In this document: piece by piece, positions 46,386 through 54,079 of the stretch
Position numbering within the stretch: position 1 is the stretch's first letter
How the letters are laid out: the number at the start of each line of letters is the position of its first letter
Source: Aggregatibacter kilianii
GTDB taxonomy: Bacteria; Pseudomonadota; Gammaproteobacteria; Enterobacterales; Pasteurellaceae
DNA: 64,000 nucleotides
Direction: 5' to 3'
Assembly (NCBI RefSeq): GCF_003129965.1
Contig: NZ_NRCJ01000003.1
Coordinates: 124,001-188,000 of the forward strand
Program-made: the position numbers and the translations under genes
Notes under the pieces: model-generated
What the model was told of the DNA's origin: nothing
What the model saw: only the letters and a program-made list of their open reading frames with translations
Database searches by the model: none

Positions 46386-47738
46386 ATGCAGCGTTTGGCG
46401 CGGGTCACATTAGATCAACAAAATACACAAGCTGTTGAACTGTTCGGGCATTATGATGAAATTGTCGGTCTTTTAAATCGTCATTTGCCGCCGAGCACGG
46501 CGACTATGTTGGCGCGTCCGGAAGTAAACGGCGATGTGGTGGAATGGTATTCCGATTTACAGGGACAACCTTACTTATTGGGTAATTCCGAAGCTGATCA
46601 ACAAACCCGTAAACAGGCGGAAGCACTAATTGTTCAGCGTTTGGAATCCATTGATAAATTACGTCAGGAACTGACGCAAAAAGGCGCGATTTCCACCGAG
46701 CAAGCCGCTTTGTTAGAGAAACTGGTTGACGCGGCACAACATGACACGATCCAGATTTATGTGGTGAACAAACAGCCTGTGATCACAGGGTGGGGCTTAG
46801 GGAAGAAACCGGTTCCTGTGCCGCCACCTGTTCCGGTTGCGCCAAAAGCCCGTTGGTGGCTTTGGTTGTTGCCGTTATTGTTGTTATTGTTAGGTGGATT
46901 GGCGTGGTGGCTATTCTTCCGTACGGAACCTGTTAAACCTGAACCGACGGAACTGGTGAAAATTGAAATTGCCAAACCGGAACCGAAGCCTGAACCACCG
47001 AAAGAGGCGTCGAAACCGGAACCTGTTAAGGAAGAGCCTAAACCTGAACCGGAGCCGGTGAAAGAGGAACCAAAACCGGAACCTCCAAAAGAAGAGCCAA
47101 AACCTGAACCAAAAAAGGAAGAGCCGAAGCCGGTGAAAGAAAAAGCTAAGCCGAAAAAGGAGGTGAAGCCGGAAAAACCGAAAGAAGAGAAGAAAGTCGT
47201 TCAACAGCCAAAGAAAATCGACAACAGCATTGCCGAGAAAGTGAAGGCGTCGGGCGGCAATCCGAATGGCGATTTCCGCGCATCTTTAGCGTGGCATAAC
47301 GGTGAGGACTTGGATTTGCAACTCAACACCTTAAACGCCCATGCCAACAAGTGTTCCAATGGGTATGCGGTGCTGGATGTGGACATGAACGGCGTGGGCT
47401 GCGGCAGTAAAAAACGAAACTTCACGTCCCCGGTGGAAAACATCGTGGCGGTGAATCGCAATAAAATGCCGAACGGCAGATACGTTTTCACTGTGGAACA
47501 ATTCGGCGCGCATCAAGTGCCGGGCGGTTATATGTGTAAATTATTGGATAGCGGGCATGGCTTCGAGCTGCAAATTAAGCTCAACGACAGAATGCGCACC
47601 TATGCTTATCGCAAGCCGGTTCGGGAATGCCAACGCAAGCTTAAGATGATTGAAGTGGTGAAACAGGGCGATGATTTTCGCGTGGTTTATGTGAACCCGG
47701 ATTTACGTCTGATTTCTGATGTGACAGTGCCGAATTAA
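46386..47738 (+). CDS. Bitopic paralogue 4 with DUF2135-like C-terminal domain
   Basis: 450 residues. The N-terminal module (1-140, IYVVNKQPVITGWGLG) and helix (about 156-178) match paralogues 2 and 3. The linker is the longest and most Lys-rich (about 180-280, KPEPEPVKEEP then KEKAKPKKEVKPEKPKEEKK). Instead of vWA the C-terminus (about 290-450) reads GDFRASLAWHNGEDLDLQL, GRYVFTVEQFG and ELQIKLNDRMRTYAY, a beta-sandwich pattern like DUF2135 (YfaP-type) proteins, with Cys pairs. vWA and DUF2135 domains occur together in other envelope proteins, which supports a common assembly. It ends at a terminator of inverted uptake signals. Confidence 0.78.
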   Translation: MQRLARVTLDQQNTQAVELFGHYDEIVGLLNRHLPPSTATMLARPEVNGDVVEWYSDLQGQPYLLGNSEADQQTRKQAEALIVQRLESIDKLRQELTQKGAISTEQAALLEKLVDAAQHDTIQIYVVNKQPVITGWGLGKKPVPVPPPVPVAPKARWWLWLLPLLLLLLGGLAWWLFFRTEPVKPEPTELVKIEIAKPEPKPEPPKEASKPEPVKEEPKPEPEPVKEEPKPEPPKEEPKPEPKKEEPKPVKEKAKPKKEVKPEKPKEEKKVVQQPKKIDNSIAEKVKASGGNPNGDFRASLAWHNGEDLDLQLNTLNAHANKCSNGYAVLDVDMNGVGCGSKKRNFTSPVENIVAVNRNKMPNGRYVFTVEQFGAHQVPGGYMCKLLDSGHGFELQIKLNDRMRTYAYRKPVRECQRKLKMIEVVKQGDDFRVVYVNPDLRLISDVTVPN

Positions 47739-47753
47739 CGACTTGATGAAAAT

Positions 47754-47800
47754 AAAAGTGCGGTTAAAAATTTAAGTGTTTTTTTAACCGCACTTTTTTC
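47754..47800. terminator. Inverted uptake-signal terminator between the paralogue array and grxA
   Basis: AAAAGTGCGGTTAAAAA (47754-47770) pairs with TTTTTAACCGCACTTTT (47781-47797), followed by TTC. A-rich and T-rich edges suit the convergent transcripts from both sides. Confidence 0.9.
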
Positions 47801-47811
47801 TATCAGAAGAA

Positions 47812-48075
47812 TTAATCAATATCGCCGAACTGATCGCGCATGAGGGCTTCAAAATCGGTGCAACCGCCGATAGGTTTATCATCAATCAACACCTGCGGCA
47901 CGGTTTGCACGGGCTTGCCGATAATTTTCGCAATGTCTTCTTTGCTCATGCCTTGCTCGATAATATCGATGTAACGATAATCAAAATTTTCTACGGTATT
48001 TTTCAGTTTTTCCGCCAAAGTTTTGGCGCGCACGCAATAAGGGCAGCTTAGACGACCATAAATTGTTACGAACAT
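47812..48075 (-). CDS. grxA: Glutaredoxin 1
   Basis: An 87-residue thioredoxin-fold glutaredoxin of the GrxA type. The redox-active C11-P-Y-C14 is in MFVTIYGRLSCPYCVRAK; the cis-Pro and glutathione-binding segments are PVQTVPQVLIDDKPIGGCTDFEAL. It reduces disulfides, including those of ribonucleotide reductase, with glutathione. The frame is open for 41 more codons upstream, but ATG 48075 with AAGGAAATATT before it matches the family start. It is divergent from nfsA with 132 bp between them; in E. coli grxA, nfsA and rimK are also neighbours, and the first is OxyR-controlled. Confidence 0.94.
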   Translation of the reverse strand: MFVTIYGRLSCPYCVRAKTLAEKLKNTVENFDYRYIDIIEQGMSKEDIAKIIGKPVQTVPQVLIDDKPIGGCTDFEALMRDQFGDID

Positions 48076-48207
48076 AATATTTCCTTTTTTTGAGTGAAGT
48101 CGTGCTGATTTTAAGGATTCGCGAAAAAAGAATAAAGTGTTTTTCGGCGTTGTTGTAATTGGTGTAAGATAGCAACAAATTTGATGTTTGTTATACAAGG
48201 AATTTTT

Positions 48208-48942
48208 ATGTCTGAGAAAAAACGCACTTCTGAAACCTTAGATTGCATTTTATCCCACCGTTCCATTCGCCGTTTTACTCATGAGCCGGTGTCCGACCAA
48301 GTGATCAAACAGCTTGTGAATGCGGCGCGCTTTGCTTCTACGTCCAATCATTTGCAATGCGTTTCCATCGTGCGTATTACCGATCCGGCAATTCGCGAAC
48401 AAATGATGGTGTATAGCTCCAATCAGGAATATGTGAAATCCGCGCCGGAATTTTGGGTGTTCTGCGTGGATTTTCATAAGCACAAACAAATTTGCCCGAC
48501 GGCGCAGTTGGATTATGCGGAAGTGCTGTTAATCGGCGCGGTGGATACCGGCATTATGGCGCAAAACGTATTGTTAGCGGCGGAAAGTTTGGGGCTGGGC
48601 GGCGTGTATATCGGTTCCTTGCGTAATGAAATGGAAGCCGTAGGTAAGTTGTTAAATCTGCCGGAACATTGCCTGCCTATTGTGGGCATGTGTTTGGGTT
48701 ATCCGGATCAAGATCCGCCGACCAAACCGCGTTTGCCGAAAGAAACCCTGTTCTTTGAAAACGCCTATCAGCCGTTGGATACCGGCAAACTTGACGAATA
48801 TAACGCCACCGTCGCGGAATATTATCGCCAACGCAGCAACATTGACATGGATTGGTCGCGCAATGTGATCAAGAGTTTGGATAAACCGATTCGCCCGAAA
48901 GTGCTGGCGTATTTGCAGCAACAGGGCTTCATTAAAAAATAA
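48208..48942 (+). CDS. nfsA: Oxygen-insensitive NADPH nitroreductase
   Basis: A 244-residue FMN-dependent flavoreductase of the NfsA/Frp family. The FMN-binding SHRSIRRFTHEPV and ARFASTSNHLQCVSIVRI are at the N-terminus, AAESLGLGGVYIGSLRN and PIVGMCLGYPDQDPPTKPRLP follow, the last being typical of NfsA. The ATG at 48208 has AAGGA at proper spacing; ATGs upstream at 48181/48184 are less likely. It reduces nitro compounds and quinones in two-electron steps in the cytoplasm. It is the first gene of nfsA-rimK-ycfP, with six bases before rimK. Confidence 0.92.
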   Translation: MSEKKRTSETLDCILSHRSIRRFTHEPVSDQVIKQLVNAARFASTSNHLQCVSIVRITDPAIREQMMVYSSNQEYVKSAPEFWVFCVDFHKHKQICPTAQLDYAEVLLIGAVDTGIMAQNVLLAAESLGLGGVYIGSLRNEMEAVGKLLNLPEHCLPIVGMCLGYPDQDPPTKPRLPKETLFFENAYQPLDTGKLDEYNATVAEYYRQRSNIDMDWSRNVIKSLDKPIRPKVLAYLQQQGFIKK

Positions 48943-48948
48943 CCTTGT

Positions 48949-49866
48949 ATGAAATTTCTCATGTTGTGTCGCGAGCCGCGTTTGTATAGCTGTCAACGGC
49001 TCAAACAGGCGGCGGAAGAAAACGGGCATCAAATGGCTATTTTGGATCCTAATCGTTGCCTGATAAAACTCCAAAAAAATCCACCGCACTTTGTTCTGTA
49101 TTATCAGGCAGATGAAGAAAGCGAAGCGCAATTGTTGCCCGATTACGACGCGGTTTTGCCCCGTTTCGGCACCGCCAGCACGCCGATGGGTTGTCGCGTG
49201 TTGCATTATTTCCAAGCGCAGGGCGTGCCTTGTTTAAATAGCGCCGAGGCGTTTCGCACGGCGCGGGACAAATGGCTTAGTTTGCAATTGTTATTAGAAC
49301 ATGGCATTGCCGTGCCGGATTCGTTGTTTGCCGGGATTGAAGTGAACGCCAATCATGCGGTGCAACACATAGGCGCGCCTTCCATTCTGAAAACCCTGAG
49401 CGGGTCGCAAGGCATTGGCGTGATCTTGGCGGAACGGACGCAAAGTGCGGTCAGTATTTTGGAAACATTAAAGCAGGCGGATGTGCCGGTGCTGTTGCAG
49501 GAATTTGTCACTGAGGCCGACGGCACGGATTTACGCTGTTTTGTCATTGGTGGACGCGTGGTTGCGGCTATGCAGCGCACTGGGCAGAACGGCGAATTTC
49601 GTGCTAATTGCCATCGTGGCGCAACGGCAGAGAAAGTGGTGTTAAGCGAACAGGAAAAACAAATTGCCGTGAACGCCACCAACGCCTTGGGGCTGGATGT
49701 TGCAGGCGTGGATTTAATCCGTTCGGCACAAGGACCGCTGGTGCTGGAAGTGAACGCCAGCCCGGGGCTTGAAATGATTGAGAAAACCAGCGGTATTAAT
49801 ATCGCGTTACAAATGATTTTATATTTAGAGCAGAAAATCCGTCATCAAGTTGGAGTAATAAAATGA
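48949..49866 (+). CDS. rimK: RimK-type ATP-grasp ligase (ribosomal protein S6 glutamate ligase)
   Basis: A 305-residue ATP-grasp enzyme: [76 protein letters not shown] (ATP-binding Glu/Asp) and [19 protein letters not shown] with the metal-binding Glu-x-Asn. RimK adds glutamate residues to the C-terminus of ribosomal protein S6. The first 90 residues form the pre-ATP-grasp domain and are more diverged. Gene order nfsA-rimK is the same as in E. coli. Its last bases overlap the ycfP start as ATGA. Confidence 0.92.
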   Translation: MKFLMLCREPRLYSCQRLKQAAEENGHQMAILDPNRCLIKLQKNPPHFVLYYQADEESEAQLLPDYDAVLPRFGTASTPMGCRVLHYFQAQGVPCLNSAEAFRTARDKWLSLQLLLEHGIAVPDSLFAGIEVNANHAVQHIGAPSILKTLSGSQGIGVILAERTQSAVSILETLKQADVPVLLQEFVTEADGTDLRCFVIGGRVVAAMQRTGQNGEFRANCHRGATAEKVVLSEQEKQIAVNATNALGLDVAGVDLIRSAQGPLVLEVNASPGLEMIEKTSGINIALQMILYLEQKIRHQVGVIK

Positions 49867-50402
49867 TTATTTATTTACACGGTTTTGATTCCAGTAGTCC
49901 GGGCAATCATGAAAAAGTCATGCAGTTAAAATTTATTGACGACGATGTGCGTTTTGTCAATTACAGCACTTTACACCCGCGCCATGATATGACGTTTTTG
50001 CTCAATGAAGTGCACAAATTGGTGTCCGAATCGAAAGATGAAAAACCACTGATTTGCGGTGTCGGTTTAGGCGGTTATTGGGCGGAGCGCGTCGGCTTTT
50101 TGTGCGGCATTAAACAGGCGATTTTTAATCCGAATTTATTCCCGCAGGAAAATATGACGGGCAAAATCGATCGCCCGGAAGAATATGAAGACATCGCCAC
50201 CAAGTGTGTGGAAAATTTCCGTATGAAAAATAAAGATCGTTGCTTGGTGTTTTTGTCCGTTGAGGACGGTGTGTTAGATTCACAGCGCAGTGCAGACTTT
50301 CTGTCGCCTTATTACGACATCATGTGGGATGAAAACGAAAGCCATAAATTCAAGCAAATCTCCCAGCATTTGCAACAAATCAAAGCCTTTAAAGAGCGAT
50401 AA
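49863..50402 (+). CDS. ycfP: YcfP family alpha/beta-hydrolase-like protein (UPF0227)
   Basis: A 179-residue protein closely matching E. coli Ycf[69 protein letters not shown]. It has the alpha/beta-hydrolase layout, but the nucleophile elbow reads GVGLGG with Gly in place of the usual Ser, so classic esterase chemistry is doubtful. The function is not established. It overlaps rimK by four bases and is followed directly by a terminator. Confidence 0.9.
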   Translation: MIIYLHGFDSSSPGNHEKVMQLKFIDDDVRFVNYSTLHPRHDMTFLLNEVHKLVSESKDEKPLICGVGLGGYWAERVGFLCGIKQAIFNPNLFPQENMTGKIDRPEEYEDIATKCVENFRMKNKDRCLVFLSVEDGVLDSQRSADFLSPYYDIMWDENESHKFKQISQHLQQIKAFKER

Positions 50403-50403
50403 A

Positions 50404-50440
50404 AAAAAGGGTAGCCGAAAAAAAGCTACCCTTAGTTTTT
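50404..50440. terminator. Terminator between ycfP and the chalcone-isomerase-like gene
   Basis: GGGTAGC (50408-50414) and GCTACCC (50424-50430) around a nine-base A-rich loop, with seven A residues on the left and TTAGTTTTT on the right; it can serve both convergent genes. Confidence 0.88.
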
Positions 50441-50450
50441 GACGGATGAT

Positions 50451-51056
50451 TTAGCCTAATTCCGGATTTTGATCACTAAACTGATAATTCGGCGGCAATT
50501 GTGGGCTGGCGTCGTCTTCACCCAGCGTATCCACTTCCGGTGTACGCTTAAATTTTTCCGGCGAGTCGGAATTCTTTTCTTTGCCCAATAATTGCGGTTG
50601 TAACTGAATAAAATTGCTGTTCGGCGACAACCAAATGCCAATTAGTGCCTGCGCAAACTGCGGTTCAAATTCATGATCCAAAATGGTGTCGTTTAAAATG
50701 AAGTAACTTTTTTCCGGCAACGCGACAAAACGCAAAATGTCGTTCGGGGAGAAATCGGGGAAAATCTGCTGCATTTGTTTCAGCCACAAATCGCTTTGCG
50801 CTTTATCAACGTTGATATGCTCCATTTCTTTCGCCAGGCTGATGGCAAAATTTTTGCCTTCGATGGGCTTTTCGTATTTAAAAGAAAGCATGAACGGCAA
50901 CTGATTCGCTTCATAAGCGCCGTTTTCCGTTTCCAAATCAATGGTATAAACCAGGAACGGACCCCAGTTATAATCGGCGTTTCCCACATTGAGCCAATGC
51001 GCGGAAAGTGCGGTTGGAAATAAAGTTAAAATAAATAACAGCGATTTTAATTTCAT
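50451..51056 (-). CDS. Exported protein resembling the bacterial chalcone-isomerase-like family
   Basis: A 201-residue protein with a signal peptide (MKLKSLLFILTLFPTALSA, mature start HWLNVG). The mature part reads WGPFLVYTIDLETENGAY, PFMLSFKYEKPIEGKNFAISLAKEMEHI and SYFILNDTILDHEFEPQFAQALIGIWLSPNS, which follows the pattern of the periplasmic chalcone-isomerase-like family (fold without known catalysis). The Pro/Asp/Glu-rich C-terminal 45 residues look disordered. The gene is single, between terminators. Family placement is moderately sure and function unknown. Confidence 0.65.
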   Translation of the reverse strand: MKLKSLLFILTLFPTALSAHWLNVGNADYNWGPFLVYTIDLETENGAYEANQLPFMLSFKYEKPIEGKNFAISLAKEMEHINVDKAQSDLWLKQMQQIFPDFSPNDILRFVALPEKSYFILNDTILDHEFEPQFAQALIGIWLSPNSNFIQLQPQLLGKEKNSDSPEKFKRTPEVDTLGEDDASPQLPPNYQFSDQNPELG

Positions 51057-51095
51057 AAACAGTCCGTCATAAAAATTTATGTGGGCGATTATAGC

Positions 51096-51124
51096 AAAAA
51101 AGACGGGAAATTGATCCCGTCTTT
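51096..51124 (-). terminator. Rho-independent terminator of fumC
   Basis: GACGGGA (51102-51108) and TCCCGTC (51115-51121) form a stem; on the minus strand the hairpin is followed by six T residues. It is 33 bp past the fumC stop. Confidence 0.9.
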
Positions 51125-51156
51125 CTGTATTAATGGCTTAATTCAAGGCTTAAGCC

Positions 51157-52551
51157 TTATTTTAAGCTGCCCACCATATCTTCCGGGCGTACCCATTTGT
51201 CGAAATCTTCGGCGGAAACCAAGCCGAGATTAATGGCTTCTTCACGCAAGGTTGTACCGTTTTTATGGGCGGTTTTCGCAATTTTCGCCGCATTTTCGTA
51301 ACCGATATGGGTATTCAGCGCAGTCACCAACATCAATGAATTTTCAAGTTGTTGTTTAATGCGTGGATAGTTCGGTTCAATGCCGGTTGCGCAGTGTTCG
51401 TCAAAGGAAACACAGGCGTCCGCCAACAATTGTGCGGATTGCAGGAAGTTGGCAATCATCACCGGGTTGAACACGTTCAATTGGAAGTGACCTTGTGAGC
51501 CTACAAAGGCGATGGTGGTGTCGTTACCGAACACTTGCGCGCACACCATGGTCATGGCTTCGCATTGGGTAGGGTTCACTTTGCCCGGCATGATGGAAGA
51601 GCCCGGTTCGTTTTCCGGAATTAAGATTTCACCGATACCGGAACGCGGGCCGGACGCCAATAAACGAATGTCGTTGGCGATTTTGAACAGGCTCATGGCT
51701 AATTGACGTAACGCGCCGTGGGTTTCCACGATAGCATCGTGTGCCGCCAAAGCTTCAAATTTGTTTTCGGCGGTGATGAACGGCAAACCGGTGAATTTGG
51801 CGATATATTCCGCCACTTTCACATCATAACCTTTCGGTGTGTTCAAACCGGTGCCCACAGCCGTACCGCCAAGGGCTAATTGGCGCAAATGCAGTAGGGT
51901 GTTTTTCAACGCCAGTAAACCGAAGTGTAATTGCGCCGCATAAGCGGAGAATTCCTGCCCCAATGTGAGCGGCGTGGCGTCCATTAAGTGCGTACGACCG
52001 ATTTTCACCACATCTTTGAACGCGTCGGATTTTGCCGCAAAGGTTTTTTGCAAACGTTCTACCGCAGGAATAGTGGTTTCCACCACTTTTTTGTATGCCG
52101 CAATGTGCATTGCCGTCGGGAAGGTGTCGTTGGAAGATTGGGATTTGTTTACGTCATCGTTCGGGTGAATGATGGATTTTTCGCCCAATTTACCGCCGTG
52201 TAACACGTGCGCGCGGTTTGCCACCACTTCGTTCACGTTCATGTTGGATTGTGTACCGGAACCGGTTTGCCAAATTACCAACGGGAATTGATCGTCTAAT
52301 TTATTGGCTAAGATTTCATCGCAGGCTTGTGCGATTAAATCCCGTTTTTCCGCAGGCAACACGCCAAGATCCGCATTAGCAAACGCCGCCGCTTTTTTCA
52401 AATAACCAAAGGCTTCGATCACTTCATGTGGCATAGAAGCCGCAGGACCGATTTTAAAATTATTGCGGGAACGTTCCGTTTGCGCCGCCCAGTATTTCTC
52501 TGCCGGAACCTGAACTTCACCCATAGTGTCTTTTTCAATGCGAAATGCCAT
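51157..52551 (-). CDS. fumC: Fumarate hydratase class II
   Basis: A 464-residue iron-independent fumarase of the aspartase/fumarase superfamily, interconverting fumarate and L-malate. Signatures: [37 protein letters not shown] (catalytic His region), [15 protein letters not shown] and the SS-loop [20 protein letters not shown] near residue 317. Start and length agree with E. coli FumC (467). A CRP-like site lies about 100 bp upstream, compatible with catabolite control of a TCA enzyme. Many Pasteurellaceae use fumarase in the reductive branch toward succinate. Confidence 0.97.
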   Translation of the reverse strand: MAFRIEKDTMGEVQVPAEKYWAAQTERSRNNFKIGPAASMPHEVIEAFGYLKKAAAFANADLGVLPAEKRDLIAQACDEILANKLDDQFPLVIWQTGSGTQSNMNVNEVVANRAHVLHGGKLGEKSIIHPNDDVNKSQSSNDTFPTAMHIAAYKKVVETTIPAVERLQKTFAAKSDAFKDVVKIGRTHLMDATPLTLGQEFSAYAAQLHFGLLALKNTLLHLRQLALGGTAVGTGLNTPKGYDVKVAEYIAKFTGLPFITAENKFEALAAHDAIVETHGALRQLAMSLFKIANDIRLLASGPRSGIGEILIPENEPGSSIMPGKVNPTQCEAMTMVCAQVFGNDTTIAFVGSQGHFQLNVFNPVMIANFLQSAQLLADACVSFDEHCATGIEPNYPRIKQQLENSLMLVTALNTHIGYENAAKIAKTAHKNGTTLREEAINLGLVSAEDFDKWVRPEDMVGSLK

Positions 52552-52643
52552 TGTGATTACCTCTTAATGATTATTAACAAAATTGCCTGAATTCTAGCAT
52601 TGGCAACGCGATCTATGAACTGAAATTACAAACAGAAAAACGG

Positions 52644-52665
52644 TTTTGTGACCTAGATCATAAAG
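52644..52665. promoter_or_regulatory. CRP-like site between fumC and holC
   Basis: TGTGACCTAGATCATA (52647-52662) matches TGTGA-N6-TCACA with one mismatch and is embedded in T-rich and A-rich flanks as in good CRP sites. It abuts an uptake signal core. fumC is the likelier target. Confidence 0.6.
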
Positions 52666-52763
52666 TGCGGTCGGTTTGCAAAACGTTTCGGAAATTAACA
52701 TTTTCTATTTAGGCTGATTTCCGCTAAAATCTAGCGATTCATTTTTCCTATTTGGACCGTTTT

Positions 52764-53213
52764 ATGCCAAAAACCGCGCAATTTTACCTGCTTTCCGACG
52801 CCTCGCCCGCACAACCGAATTTGTCTGCGACGGAATGCCTTGCCTGCGATTTGGCGGCGTCCGCCTGGCGTTTGGGAAAGCGGGTTCTGTTGGCGTGTGA
52901 AACCGAAGCGCAGGCGCTCAATATTGATGAAGCCCTTTGGCAGCGCGAGCCGGACGAATTCGTCCCGCACAATCTTTCCGGCGAAGCCACTACTTACGCC
53001 ACGCCCATTGAAATCAGCTGGACGGGCAAACGCAACGCACAAAGCCGCGATTTACTGATTAACCTGCAACCGCAATTACCGGAATTCATCAACAGCTTTA
53101 ATCAGATTATCGATTTCGTCCCCGCTGAAGAAGCGCAAAAAGCCTCGGCGCGGGAGCGTTATAAACAGTTGAGACAATTGGGCTGGGCGTTGAGTACGGA
53201 ACAAGCCGGATAG
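52764..53213 (+). CDS. holC: DNA polymerase III chi subunit
   Basis: A 149-residue clamp-loader accessory protein that binds psi and contacts single-stranded DNA-binding protein. It aligns with HolC through AQFYLLSDAS, ACDLAASAWRLGKRVLLACETEAQALNIDEALW, DEFVPHNLSGEA, ISWTGKRNAQSRDLLINL and IDFVPAEEAQKASARERYKQLRQLGW. The ATG at 52764 gives the family N-terminus; the frame is open 12 bases further. In most relatives holC is followed directly by valS; here two extra genes separate them. Confidence 0.93.
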   Translation: MPKTAQFYLLSDASPAQPNLSATECLACDLAASAWRLGKRVLLACETEAQALNIDEALWQREPDEFVPHNLSGEATTYATPIEISWTGKRNAQSRDLLINLQPQLPEFINSFNQIIDFVPAEEAQKASARERYKQLRQLGWALSTEQAG

Positions 53214-53256
53214 GCAATATCGTTGCAAAAACACTTAAAAAAATGACCGCACTTTT

Positions 53257-53565
53257 ATGAACGACATCACTTTCTATCAGCGTTTTGAAGCCGATATTCT
53301 CGCCGGGCGTAAAACCATCACCATTCGGGATAAATCCGAAAGCTATTTTAAAGCGGGTGATATTTTGCGGGTGGGGCGGTTTGAAGATAATCAATATTTC
53401 TGCACCATTGAAGTGTTAAGTGTCTCGCCGATTACCCTTGAGGAACTGACGGAACAGCATGCAAAGCAGGAAAATATGGGGTTGGAGGAGTTGAAAGAGG
53501 TGATTCGGGGGATTTATCCGGGTGAAAATGAATTTGTACTGATTAAATTTAAATTGAGGGAATAA
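53257..53565 (+). CDS. yqfB: N(4)-acetylcytidine amidohydrolase (YqfB, ASCH domain)
   Basis: A 102-residue ASCH-domain enzyme nearly identical in pattern to E. coli Yqf[42 protein letters not shown] with the catalytic Lys and Thr in [33 protein letters not shown] with the catalytic Glu, and [13 protein letters not shown]. It hydrolyses N4-acetylcytidine to cytidine and acetate, a salvage step. An uptake signal lies just before the start (53243-53254). It is inserted between holC and valS, one base upstream of the next gene. Confidence 0.93.
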   Translation: MNDITFYQRFEADILAGRKTITIRDKSESYFKAGDILRVGRFEDNQYFCTIEVLSVSPITLEELTEQHAKQENMGLEELKEVIRGIYPGENEFVLIKFKLRE

Positions 53566-53566
53566 A

Positions 53567-54052
53567 ATGAGTATTAATGTTACAGACTGGATAACATCTA
53601 TAAGTACATTTGTTATTGCTATATTTACTATTAAATTAGCCTGTATTGCAAAGGATACTGCAGATTCTTGGAAAGAACAAAAAGAACCTGAAGCAATAAG
53701 AGAAGTAATAAGATATTTTCTAGAATTCAGTCAATATGCATTTAGGATAAAAAGAAGCAGCTTTATAACCGTAGATGATTTCATAAAATTGCGTACTATA
53801 TTTGAGAATATTGAACCTGCGATAATTTATTTATTTTATTTCACAGAAGAAAATAGAAAAGAGATTGAAGGCGAATATAGAAAATTATGGATTAGACTAG
53901 AAAATATACAAGAAGATGATTTAAGAAATAATCCAAAAAGTGAAGAAGTTATAGAAGTTATAAGAGAAATAGCAATTCTATCATTAGAGGGTAGTGAAAA
54001 ATTAATTAAGCTAATTGCAAAAGATAAAACATTAGAAAATTCAGATATGTAA
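53567..54052 (+). CDS. Small AT-rich predicted membrane protein of unknown function
   Basis: A 161-residue protein with one N-terminal hydrophobic segment (about 8-30, ITSISTFVIAIFTIKLACIA) followed by a charged, mostly helical cytoplasmic part. The gene is strikingly AT-rich and uses A-ending codons (AGA for Arg, ATA for Ile), unlike its neighbours, which suggests recent transfer. It starts one base after the yqfB stop and lies 27 bp before valS, so it interrupts the usual holC-valS arrangement. No family was recognised. Similar small anchored helical proteins occur near defence genes, but nothing here proves that. Confidence 0.6.
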   Translation: MSINVTDWITSISTFVIAIFTIKLACIAKDTADSWKEQKEPEAIREVIRYFLEFSQYAFRIKRSSFITVDDFIKLRTIFENIEPAIIYLFYFTEENRKEIEGEYRKLWIRLENIQEDDLRNNPKSEEVIEVIREIAILSLEGSEKLIKLIAKDKTLENSDM

Positions 54053-54079
54053 GTTATAACTTTACAAAAGAGAGCAACA

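Noticed and set aside
43800..47200. Tandem or CRISPR-like repeats in the paralogue array
   Set aside because: The short repeats encode Lys-Pro-Glu linkers in frame; they lack constant repeat-spacer spacing and no cas gene is present.
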